Assembly: GCA_012184525.1 (NCBI GenBank)
Contig: WOFQ01000176.1
Coordinates: forward strand, 1 to 15,280
Direction of reading: 5' to 3'
From: Xenoacremonium recifei
Taxonomy: Eukaryota; Ascomycota; Sordariomycetes; Hypocreales; Nectriaceae
DNA length: 15,280 nt
The notes beneath the pieces are model-generated. The model was not told where the DNA came from, did no database searches, and saw nothing but the letters and a program-made list of their open reading frames with translations. The stretch's first letter is position 1. Each line of letters begins with the position of its first letter. The position numbers and the translations under genes were made by a program. This document shows, piece after piece, positions 7,821-15,280 of the stretch.

Positions 7821-9442
7821 ATGTCACATACCGTCAATCAAATTCCTTTTGGCGATCCACCATGGCTCAAAGGCCTACCTTCTCCATATTTCAATGAATC
7901 TCATCGCAGATTCCAGAAGGCTTGCCGCAATTTTGTCGACGAACACTTAAACAGGGATGCTCTACTCTGGGAAACAGCAGAAGAAGTGCCCTCAGATCTA
8001 TTTGACGTTTTTGCACATGGCAACTTTATTCTTCCTGCATTGCCAGCACCCTTGCCTGTAGCATGGCTTGGAAAGCTAGGAATTCACCATATGCCTGGCG
8101 AAGTCCCTATTCAGCAGTGGGATGCCTTGCATACCTTGATATATGCGGATGAGGCAAGTCTTGAGAGCATCCTCGACGACGGCTTAGATCAAGAAGCTGA
8201 CAGTCCGGCTCATAGATGAGTCGATCAGGATTGGCAGGACCTCCTGGAGCAATCACCACTGGAATGGCATTTGGCGTTCCACCTCTGTTGATGTATGCCA
8301 ACTCTCAGCTGCAAGACAGGTTTATTCCAGACTTGTTACTTGGACGAAAGAGAATCTGCATTGCTATCACGGAGCCCGAGTGAGTTTTAAAAAAATTCTC
8401 TTTTTTGATCGGACCTAAGTTAAAATCGTTAGTGCTGGCTCGGATGTCGCTAATATTACCACTACCGCCCGGAAGAGTGGAAACGAGTATATCATTAACG
8501 GATCTAAGAAATGGATCACCAACGGTATGATGGCAGACTACGCTACCATGGCAGTACGTACTGGTGCAGAAGATTCGGGACCCAGGGGAATATCTTTGCT
8601 TGTAGTGCCTTTGAAAGGCCAACCCGGCGTGATGAGAAGGCGCTTAAAGGTTGCTGGCCAGATCGTTGCGGGGACCTCCTTCATTGAGCTTGATGATGTC
8701 AAAGTCCCACAGGAAAACCTCATTGGTCGTGAGAATGAAGGTATGAAGTACATCATGCGCAACTTCAACCACGAACGCATGTTTATCTCAGTTGGTGTAA
8801 CGAGACAAGCCAGAGTCGCTCTCAGCTCGGCTTTCTCTTACTGCCTCCAACGCGAAGCATTTCATAAGGTGAGAGAACAAATTTTAGATTCACATACAAG
8901 AGGCACATTCCCTGCTCCCATTCCTCATTTTTCTCGATTTTTGGCAGTTCTGATGAAGTTACCGAAAAGACTCTAATTGAACAACCCGTGGTCCGTCATC
9001 GACTGGCCAAATGCGGCGCACTACTTGAATCACAGTGGGCGTGGGTAGAATCGTTTGCATATCAGCTCTCCAACATGTCGAAAGGAGAGGCTGATGAAGA
9101 GCTGGGGGGGCTGACGGCAATGTGCAAAGCTAATGCAGGGATTGTCCTGGATGAATGTGCGAGATGCGCTGTCTTGTTATTTGGAGGCAATGGATACACA
9201 CGTACAGGGAAAGGGCAGATTGCAGAAAGTGAGTCAAGAATACCTGTCCAAACATATGATTGAGGATTAGACACTCCAAACATCAAGCAGCTAACAAACC
9301 AATGATAGAGATCTACCGTGAGGTCCCTGGTGCTCGGATCCCCGGCGGAAGCGAAGATGTCCTGCTTGACTTGGCTATCAGGCAATTGACTAAGACATTC
9401 CGCGCCCAGATGGAAAAAAAGGACAGACCATCAAAGATTTAG
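7821..9442 (+). CDS. Acyl-CoA dehydrogenase, 441 aa, five exons
   Basis: Exons 7821-8153, 8216-8379, 8433-8868, 8970-9228 and 9309-9442. Introns are 62 bp (GC-AG, donor GCAAGT), 53 bp (GTGAGT), 101 bp (GTGAGA) and 80 bp (GTGAGT). The joined frame is open to TAG at 9440-9442. The start MSHTVNQIPFGDPPWLKGLP is what this fungal subfamily usually shows. Motifs in order: ITEPDAGSDVAN (about 162-173) and KKWITNG (191-197) of the flavin/substrate region, a GGNGYTRTGKG segment near 385, and IPGGSEDVLLDL (408-419). It is an FAD enzyme that would oxidise an acyl-CoA to the 2-enoyl-CoA and pass electrons to ETF. My eye alignment puts the medium-chain enzyme's catalytic glutamate (IYEGT) at G410, so the base may be elsewhere or the chemistry different. 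There is no clear peroxisomal C-terminus (ends PSKI). It is parallel to its FAH-family and SnoaL-like neighbours with about 570-bp spacers on each side. Confidence 0.93.
8154..8215 (+). other. GC-AG intron in the dehydrogenase gene
   Basis: Exon 1 ends GATGAG and the intron opens with GCAAGT, the classic strong context for a GC donor. A GCTGAC branch point and CATAG acceptor follow. Splicing here joins IYADE to MSRSGLAGPP, the expected continuation of the family. Without it the frame runs into a stop at 8217-8219. Confidence 0.85.
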
Positions 9443-10004
9443 ATCTCTCCTTATTCTCAAGTTATATTCAATTAGAATGCATATCCTGATAGTTATAGTC
9501 TGCTCATTCACCGGAGATTCCTAGAGGTGAACGGTAGAACCAACTTAATGACATCGAAAATATATTTACTCCCACGATCGAAACCGGGATCGCAACCCCT
9601 GTTGAGATGACGAATCTAATTATCTCAGGATATCACGAAGTTTAATTCAAAAAGCTTCTACCTTGCATAGGATCCAGATGCTACTGAAGAACGGATTTAT
9701 TTAGACATATGAAGTATGTTATCCGTCCCACAAATGCACTTCAGCACGCAAGGAACCAGCTCAGTCTATACTGTCTCGGAGCTCGACGACAAATGCAGCC
9801 GGTTGCATGTCAGTACGGGCCATTCGGAACACCGGAACGCACTCCTACCCGAAGGCCCGGCACTGCTTAAATAACCTCACACTGAAAGGTAACTCAAGAC
9901 GAATGGTACAAAAGCTTCTACCTCTCTGAAGAGACTGGACTTAGGCTACTACTCAGTCAACATCCGAGCTCGTTCTTGACGCAATTGGGAAAGAGAATTT
10001 TACT
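9443..10004. other. Intergenic region upstream of the SnoaL-like gene
   Basis: No coding sequence seen. A 14-bp direct repeat, AAAAGCTTCTACCT, occurs at 9650-9663 and 9910-9923, 260 bp apart, both in the likely promoter region of the SnoaL-like gene. TTAAATAA near 9867-9874 is a weak TATA candidate. The repeat could be a regulator site or a trace of local duplication. Confidence 0.4.
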
Positions 10005-10557
10005 ATGGCTTTAAACAAGACTATCTGGCCTACGGATATACCTCCGCCCGACAGGATCAGATCATGGATAGCTACGCTCTACACTACGGTTGACTCGACG
10101 GCCTCGGACTCTGGAACAAAACTTGCAAGCCTGTACACCGCAGATGCTATTGTATACGGCATGCATGGGAGATCAGAAGGGTCTGAAGGTATATGGTAAC
10201 TAACCTGCTTCAATGGGTACGGCTAACATCCTCAGCTATAATCCAAAGCCGAGCATCAGCCTGGGACGTCGTCGAGCGACGTTGCCATGAAGTCCTCCAA
10301 GTCTATACTGCAAATATGGACTATAGTGATATTCTCATTATCGGGAAACTCACCGTCGACATGAGGAACGGCAATCAAGTTGTTTCCGAGTTTATCGCCC
10401 GTATACTTTTTGCAGAGAACGGTGGTGATGATCCAAAAGCGAGATTATACCAGATTTGGGCTGTATGATGCTTCCTGATGAGCCTATTCATACAAAATAT
10501 CTAACGTACACGCGGCAGGATAGCGCTCCTTGGACGAAAGCGATGGCTTCGAAGTGA
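10005..10557 (+). CDS. SnoaL/NTF2-like protein, 149 aa
   Basis: Three exons: 10005-10188, 10236-10462 and 10519-10557. Introns are 47 bp (GTATAT donor, GGCTAAC branch, CTCAG acceptor, phase 1) and 56 bp (GTATGA donor, CTAAC branch, GGCAG acceptor, phase 0). The protein starts MALNKTIWPTDIPPPDRIRS and ends QIWADSAPWTKAMASK. Size and layout fit a single-domain alpha+beta cone of the SnoaL/NTF2 fold: an N-terminal helix with FYxxVDS-like text, a short LYTADAIVYGMHGRSEG strand-turn, then long strands (EVLQVYTANM, DILIIGKLTV, VVSEFIARILF). Members include cyclases, isomerases, dehydratases and non-catalytic proteins; the sequence does not say which. It is downstream of the dehydrogenase and convergent with the ligase gene. 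Fungal homologues with this DSAPW.KAM ending are, from memory, mostly annotated as hypothetical or SnoaL-like. Confidence 0.85.
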
Positions 10558-11549
10558 AGTTGTCGGAAAGGACATGAGCACTAATGCAACGACGAACAAG
10601 CAGAGATTCTTGTTGGGGGTGGAATTGACATGGATTAGAGATATTGACCAATCTTCCCATAGTCTACGAGGGCAAAAGGCAGATGTTTTGGACCAAGGTT
10701 TCTATCCAGTAAAGAATAATATAACGCAAGAGTTTCCTGATTTACCTGTCATCATAATCTTTGGAACACATCTTGAGTCATACTGTTTCATATTGTAAGT
10801 GAGACACGGTTCTGTGATGAGCTTATAATGGGTTCATAACACGCGATGGACAGTATATGAATCATCTGGAATATAAGTGACATGAGATATGCAGCACCAA
10901 TCAAGGACTCAAACTGGCATAGTCCAGCTGTCGGGTCAACTCAAAACTGAAATAGTATGGGGCATGCTCGGCTCGTGTTTCTAACTCGCCATGTAATATC
11001 AGCAGTGATTTGCGCCAGGATTAGAAATATTCAATCCATAATTATAACAAAGGTGGCACGCAAAGAACGAATATGCCGTATTGAGGGCCAGGTAACCAGT
11101 CAAATTAATTTCGGAGCACGGGAACGAAGTTCACTTGGGTATTTACGCTGTCAGATTTTGGCTGGTCGATATATTCCGCTGATGTGTTTGTCTTCCTTCC
11201 TCAAACATGCAATCCATATCTCTATTGCAAGAATCCCAAGAATCTCGGCTCATCCTTGCGCTGAAGCCCGAGTGACAAGAGTCGAAGAAATCTTCTTGAG
11301 GCAGTTTACCCAACCCACTAAAGTGAGCAATCGGTACTCTCCCTTACCCGTATTACGACTGAAGAGGGTGTTGAGTTTTGATAAGACTGAATTCTTGGTT
11401 TTCAAACTTAATTCAAGTCCAGAGCGTCCCGAAAAGTCTCTTTTGTATCTCGAGAATTGACGTTGATCTTCATAAGTAGTCCTAACTATGGGATCTTAAT
11501 TCAGGACTTGCGAATCAGTCGAGGAGCTCAAGTATCGTCATACTCAGAC
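10558..11549. other. Long convergent intergenic region, one doubtful ORF
   Basis: The region lies between the 3' ends of the SnoaL-like gene (plus) and the ligase gene (minus). The longest open frame is on the plus strand at 10957-11460, ATG-initiated, 167 codons, starting MGHARLVFLTRH. Its composition is rich in R, I and S with no recognisable domain, and it has no supporting introns or promoter. On the opposite strand about 66 codons (roughly 11134-11333) read DSCHSGFSARMSRDSWDS..., slightly more protein-like, but with stops at both ends. Either could be a relic; neither is a supported gene. Confidence 0.35.
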
Positions 11550-14049
11550 CTAAAGCTTGGCCAGGCTTCTCTCATTTTCCTCCTCGGATGCCGTCTCAAC
11601 ATCGAAATACTTCATGTAAATGCCTAGGCTTTCAGGATTAGCCACAACGCTTGACTCTGCTTTTCGACCGCTGATTATGTTCTTGACCATGATTTCGAGC
11701 TTCTTCCCGACGTTGGAGTAAGGTATGTCTTCTACGTAAAAGACAAAACTGGGTACGTGTCGCCTACTCAAACTTTCTCCAATCTTCCTTTTGATTCTTT
11801 CCTTGAGACTTTTGGTTTTCTTTTCTGTGGTCTTGAGCTTCAGGAACAGTATGACTTTCTCATCCCGATCTTGTGGTCTTCTTTGTCCAGTGCATACAGA
11901 GTCTTCGATCTCTGGGAAAAGACGAATGATGTTATATATCTCGGCTGATCCAAATCGAACTCCCGAAGGGTTCAAAACACCATCACTTGGCTTCCATTAG
12001 CGTTATTTACAGTTTAGAAGTGAAGGGTCGTACTCACGATCTGCCCAGCATTTGTATTCCCTTTGTGTCAGTATTGATCCTGATTAAGTCGCCCTGGACC
12101 CAAACATCAGGTATCATAGCAAAATAGGCCTCTCTGTACTTCTCAGATCCACCAGGACCCCAAAATGTCAATGGTTGACTGGGAAATGGCTGTGTACAAA
12201 CAAGTTCGCCTGGCTCATTTGTCTCCGCAATAGATCTGCCCCGGGAGGACTGAGGGTCAAAAACATCCACCGCCATCCCAAGAGACTTGCCAGAAATTTC
12301 GTCAGCGTGAACGGGGGTTAGAGGGTTTCCCGTAACAACTGTCGAATTATCAAATCATGAGCTGTCTCTCAATACCAAGATAGCTTTTCAAGGTTCACGC
12401 ACATGAACAGGCGCAGTCGGTGCCACCGCTTCCTGAGATTAAATGTGCTCTTTCTGGAAATCCAACATCGTAGAACCATCTTGCAACATCGGACGGTAGC
12501 ACTGACCCCGTGGATGTTACTTTACGCAGAGAATTTAGATTGCACTCATCCCCTAATTTGACAGTTAGGTAATGGGACATTTGGTCAATTACTTAGTGCA
12601 TATAGAACCAAAACTCACTCGGTTTAATGTTATTATCCATCAGATCGGTTAGGTACTTGGCGGAAGTTCCAAACACAGAAACCCTGACCTTGCCTCAGTT
12701 AGTGTTCATGAAGAAGCTGTGTGCCCAAACCTTAGTTTTGATAGAAGCTTAGGTAGAAAGCTAACGTCAGGATAAACTGGCGAGCCGCGAAAAACGACGA
12801 TCTTGGCACCGGTGCTCATTGCCGTAAGCAAGAACGCCCACATAATCCATGCTGTCTAACATGGTCTGTCAGCACATTTGAGCTCAATTAGGATGAAGAA
12901 TGGGGACGTACCGTGGTGTATTGGAACAGAACATCTCCGGGCTGAACATCAATCTGCAAAATGTAGTCTTTCTTGATCTGCAACATGACTCCCTGACAAA
13001 ATATCTAAGAAAAGACTCCTCTAATTTGAAGGGCGTAAACTCACCCCAGCACTATGCAATATACACTTCGGAGCCCCAGTCTGGTGGTTTTTTCCCCTCA
13101 GCTACGCGAGCTCTCGAAGCAATGGGATTCCAACTTACAGTTCCGGAGGAATAGAAGATGAAAGCTGGATATGAGAATGGCAGCTGCTCAAAGTGCAGAG
13201 ACATTCCTCTCCTGTTGTTTCTGAAAGTCTCTAAATCAATGGACTTATAGATTGCAACCTCTGGGCCATTCCTCCTAGAGTGGAGGATGATTTTTTTTAC
13301 ACTCTCCATTCCAGACACGACGCCGGCCCATTCTTTAATCGTAGGGAGTAGGTCGCGGACCTTTCCATTATATTGCACTGATGTGTCAGTGAATACCAAA
13401 ATTGGGTTGATCTGGGTCAAGCGATCCAGGATTCCCTTGGAGCCGAAGTCCGGAGAAATCGACGACCATATGGCGCCTATGGATAAAGTTGCTAAACAAA
13501 GCACAATGGCTTGGCAGGAGGTTTCAATAATAGCGGCAATTCTGTCGCCACTAGAGACACCTTGGGTTCTCATTGCATCAACCATGATCTCGACTTCTCG
13601 ATAAAGTTCGCCCCATGTGATTGCATGAGCATCCAACGACCCTTCAGTGGCCTCATATATAGCAATACTGGATGATTCGCGCCCATGAAAGACAGTTCTA
13701 GCAAAGTTCATCCTCGCATCAGGAAAGAACACTGGGCTCGGATACATCTTACTGGTAGCCTTTGAAACTAATATGAGCGGATTTAACGACGCACATTTGT
13801 GCTTCAAGTGCTTACGTCGTAAAATGCTTGAATTGGGGGCCGGGATGCCCCCATGTCCAGAAAATTGAAGAGTTCCATCCAGAAGTCTCCAGCAGTAGAT
13901 GGGTCCGTAGACCATCGGTGAATATCATCATAAGATCTCAAACAAACCCCATATTTTTTGTTGACTTGGTCTCGGAATCTAGCAAGGGATGATCTTGTCA
14001 GATCGTCCGTCGACGGCGACCACACAACGGGATTAGGTTGCTTATACAT
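11550..14049 (-). CDS. Acetoacetyl-CoA synthetase-type acyl-CoA ligase, 682 aa, nine exons
   Basis: Minus-strand exons: 14049-13816, 13759-13139, 13080-13045, 12992-12912, 12855-12731, 12683-12619, 12552-12403, 12338-12038 and 11985-11550. The eight introns are 47-66 bp with GT-AG ends, and all phases agree; the joined frame runs to the stop at 11550. It is an ANL-superfamily adenylating enzyme: acid + ATP to acyl-AMP, then acyl-CoA. Motifs: an N-terminal AACS-type extension (VVWSPS, YDDIHRWS), P-loop YSSGTTGAPKCILHSAGG (281-298), TTTAWIMWAFLL (about 323-334), SGGTDCACSFVTGNPLTPVH, GDLIRI and GRSDGVLNPSGVRFGSAEIY (hinge), and PYSNVGKKLE with the C-terminal lysine near K632. Length is close to the usual 650-690 aa. 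Acetoacetate is the family substrate but related short or branched 3-oxo acids are possible. The third exon is only 36 nt and the P-loop is split across exons 2-4. It converges on the SnoaL-like gene. Confidence 0.93.
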
Positions 14050-14297
14050 TGCGAAATCTCTGGGCGTTTACGAATAATTTGAATCTTGTTTCTGTTTCTA
14101 GACGTTGAAGACCATCTTCTTGATTTATTACCGACTAATTAGGTGTGACCACAACCGCACCAACCTGGGCCCTCTCCCTGCCGTCGGAACCCCGGTGGTT
14201 TTACTCCCGAGTCCCGAAACTAGACCAGCAAGAATGGGGACCATCCAGTGGATTGGCTTGGCTCGGTATGACTGATTGATCCTCAAGGCTCCGGAAG
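14050..14297 (-). promoter_or_regulatory. Promoter and leader region of the ligase gene
   Basis: Upstream of the ligase ATG (14049). The minus strand carries a CCAAT box at 14256-14252, about 205 bp before the ATG, and a weak AATAAA-like TATA candidate near 14126-14131. A five-codon upstream ORF (ATG GTC TTC AAC GTC TAG) lies at about 14117-14100. The transposon-like element begins just beyond, about 250 bp from the start codon, so it could influence expression. The open frame at 14128-14316 on the minus strand is not convincing as a gene. Confidence 0.4.
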
Positions 14298-14708
14298 TAC
14301 CCGGTGGGCGAGTCATATATGCACCACCAGTGGTGTATATAAGATTGCATTATATAAGCATATTTAGCCCCTCTATTACAGCGGGCTGAAGGCCTGAATG
14401 CCCTAGAACTATAGGCCTATATGCCCTAGAGCTGCAGCCCAAAGTGCCCTAAATCTGTTGCCTGAATTACCCTGAACCTGTAGCCTGAAGTGCCCTGAAC
14501 CTTTAGCCTGAAGTGCCCTAAACCTGTAATCTGGAAGTGCTCTAAATACACTTTATCGGGGCACCTAAAATATGCTCTTTAGGACGCGCCCAGAGATGGC
14601 TGTTTAGCGCACTAAGAAAATATTATTCAGTGCACTTTAGGCCGCAGCTTCAGGGCACCTATGCCTGTAGCTTACTGGTGGTGCATATATGACTCGCCTA
14701 CCCCGGTG
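14298..14708. mobile_element. MITE-like element with perfect 25-bp inverted repeats and 9/10-bp target duplication
   Basis: Element body 14307-14698 (392 bp). Terminal inverted repeats at 14307-14331 and 14674-14698 are perfect over 25 bp and begin GGCGAGTCATATATGCACC. They are flanked by TACCCGGTG (14298-14306) and TACCCCGGTG (14699-14708), a target-site duplication differing by one C. There is no room for a transposase, so it is non-autonomous. A 9-10-bp duplication is typical of Mutator-like elements, hence a MULE-derived MITE is my best guess; hAT elements would give 8 bp. The left end is itself palindromic (ACCACCAGTGGTGT). The interior carries a 23-bp tandem array and partly inverted copies of it near 14630-14670, so the element could form a long hairpin. 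It lies directly upstream of the ligase gene. Confidence 0.8.
14400..14538 (+). repeat. Tandem array of six 23-24-bp units inside the MITE
   Basis: Units start at 14400, 14423, 14446, 14469, 14492 and 14515. Five are 23 bp and the last is 24 bp. The shared core is close to GCCCTGAACCTGTAGCCTGA plus AGT. Units four and five are the most alike; the outer ones have diverged. A partial seventh starts at 14539. Inverted, decayed copies (for example AAGCTGCGGCCTAAAGTGCA read on the minus strand) appear near 14633-14660. Confidence 0.8.
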
Positions 14709-14761
14709 GGTTGTATTAGTCATGCACCCACCTCTCCTGACGGGGGACCAGAGTAATCCAA

Positions 14762-14786
14762 GTTTTGTTTTGTTTTGTTTTGTTTT
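14762..14786 (+). repeat. (GTTTT)5 simple repeat
   Basis: About five GTTTT units on the plus strand, that is (AAAAC)n on the minus strand. It lies right after the 3' side of a minus-strand tRNA-like sequence, so it can be read as the A-rich tail of a retroposed tRNA or SINE. Confidence 0.8.
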
Positions 14787-14794
14787 ATTATTTA

Positions 14795-14862
14795 GCGTCC
14801 TGCAGGAGTCGAACCTGCCTGTTCCCTAGAGGGACAAGAGGACGTGTTCAGCTAGCTAGGAT
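14795..14862 (-). pseudogene. tRNA-derived (SINE-like) sequence with pol III B box
   Basis: The minus strand carries a perfect tRNA T-arm at 14818-14802 (stem GCAGG/CCTGC, loop TTCGACT). It contains a B box GGTTCGACTCC (14815-14805) that matches the consensus. AGGACGC follows, like the 3' half of an acceptor stem of an arginine-type tRNA. About 40 nt upstream on that strand TAGCTGAACACG can serve as a weak A box. A proper D-arm, anticodon arm and matching 5' acceptor cannot be folded, so this is not a working tRNA gene. An (AAAAC)n run follows on the 3' side. No CCA is present. Confidence 0.45.
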
Positions 14863-15280
14863 GGTCGTCATTCGACAGGATCTGGATACAGCCATCTTGA
14901 TACATTAGGGGTAGGTCATAGCCTCAGCTTCCTTACGGAAAACCTACTCAGCTAGGGTGCGTCGCCTTAACTGATCTGCTTCCTCCATCCTAGATAGATC
15001 ACACCTCAATGCATAAGCTTCAAGTCATCGAGCTCATGCCCTCGTCAGCGAGGACAGATGCGCAGCAATTGCCGCCAACTTCGACCGGTTTGGAGGACCG
15101 GGTAAACCTGAGTCGTATTGCAGCTGAAGTTCAGCCCTTCGCGGAATGTATAGCTATAACCGTCGCGGACTAATGGCGAATACAGTCGCGGAATCAACGG
15201 GAAAACCGGACTAATGCCGATAAAACAAGAAAAGAGAGAAGAGAGAGTGATGGGACTAGTCTTAGTGGCGGAGGCAGACC
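14863..15280. other. Repeat-rich DNA, no gene recognised
   Basis: No open frame of note. Short repeats are visible near the right edge: CGGACTAATGSCGA at 15166-15179 and 15207-15220 (13 of 14 identical), and GTCGCGGA at 15162-15169 and 15185-15192, with a related TCGCGGAAT at about 15139-15147. A purine-rich stretch (AAGAAAAGAGAGAAGAGAGA) follows at about 15227-15247. This could be the leader of a transposable element extending past the window; nothing here identifies its class. Confidence 0.35.

Noticed and set aside
12684..12730. Frameshift in the ligase gene between exons 5 and 6
   Set aside because: The first acceptor I tried (GCAAG) breaks the frame, but the next one (GTCAG|GG) restores it and gives KLRVSVFGTSAKYL, as the family requires.
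4185..14049. Meroterpenoid or polyketide biosynthetic core
   Set aside because: The AveC-like protein and the SnoaL-like protein recall such clusters, but no synthase, prenyltransferase, terpene cyclase or P450 is in the window.
14128..14316. Minus-strand 62-codon open frame
   Set aside because: It runs from the MITE edge into the ligase promoter, with no domain or intron support.
14400..14538. CRISPR-like array
   Set aside because: The units are contiguous with no spacers, lie inside an inverted-repeat element, and the DNA is fungal.
14795..14818. Retrotransposon primer-binding site complementary to a tRNA 3' end
   Set aside because: A primer-binding site should begin with TGG (complement of CCA) next to an LTR; here the preceding bases are TTA and no LTR end is visible.

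Overview
The window looks like nuclear DNA of a filamentous ascomycete. Every multi-exon gene has introns of 47-101 bp with GTRNGN-type donors, CTRAY branch points and YAG acceptors. The proteins read like Pezizomycotina families, with an Aspergillus/Penicillium-like feel, though that placement is inference. No bacterial-style operons or Shine-Dalgarno sites occur. All family names come from sequence reading and memory, not from database searches.

Layout, left to right. (1) 1-635: two copies of a 25-bp palindromic repeat lie beside, and probably inside an intron of, the start of a minus-strand gene whose first exon encodes the N-terminal helical domain common in fungal STAND/NLR-like proteins; the rest is off the window. 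(2) 1044-2823: two small minus-strand genes. One is a 104-aa protein of unknown function with a 5'-UTR intron ending exactly at the ATG. The other is an 85-aa secreted cysteine-rich peptide with a CX3C pattern. (3) 3330-5276: decayed sequence. A TolB-like beta-propeller pseudogene in pieces across three frames is followed by a nearly intact polytopic membrane protein of the AveC-like spirocyclase family, interrupted once by an in-frame TGA. (4) 6355-14049: four apparently intact metabolic genes whose exon structures I could resolve fully: a fumarylacetoacetate-hydrolase-family enzyme (278 aa, 2 exons), an acyl-CoA dehydrogenase (441 aa, 5 exons, one GC-AG intron), a SnoaL/NTF2-like small protein (149 aa, 3 exons), and, convergent to them, an acetoacetyl-CoA-synthetase-type acyl-CoA ligase (682 aa, 9 exons). 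(5) 14298-15280: repeats. A 392-bp non-autonomous element has perfect 25-bp terminal inverted repeats, 9/10-bp target duplications and an internal array of six 23-24-bp units. Beyond it lie an (AAAAC)n-tailed tRNA-like (SINE-like) sequence and unrecognised repeat-rich DNA.

How the genes may work together (inference): the ligase would make an acyl-CoA, the dehydrogenase would desaturate it, the SnoaL-like protein could isomerise, hydrate or cyclise, and the FAH-family enzyme would cleave a C-C bond or decarboxylate an oxo-acid. This is a plausible small catabolic or tailoring cluster. No polyketide synthase, NRPS, terpene cyclase, P450, transporter or transcription factor is visible, so if this is a secondary-metabolite locus it is partial or its core lies outside. 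The AveC-like gene next to it may be a lost member of the same set. The gene block is bracketed by related repeat sequences, and its left half is decaying, which suggests a repeat-rich accessory region.
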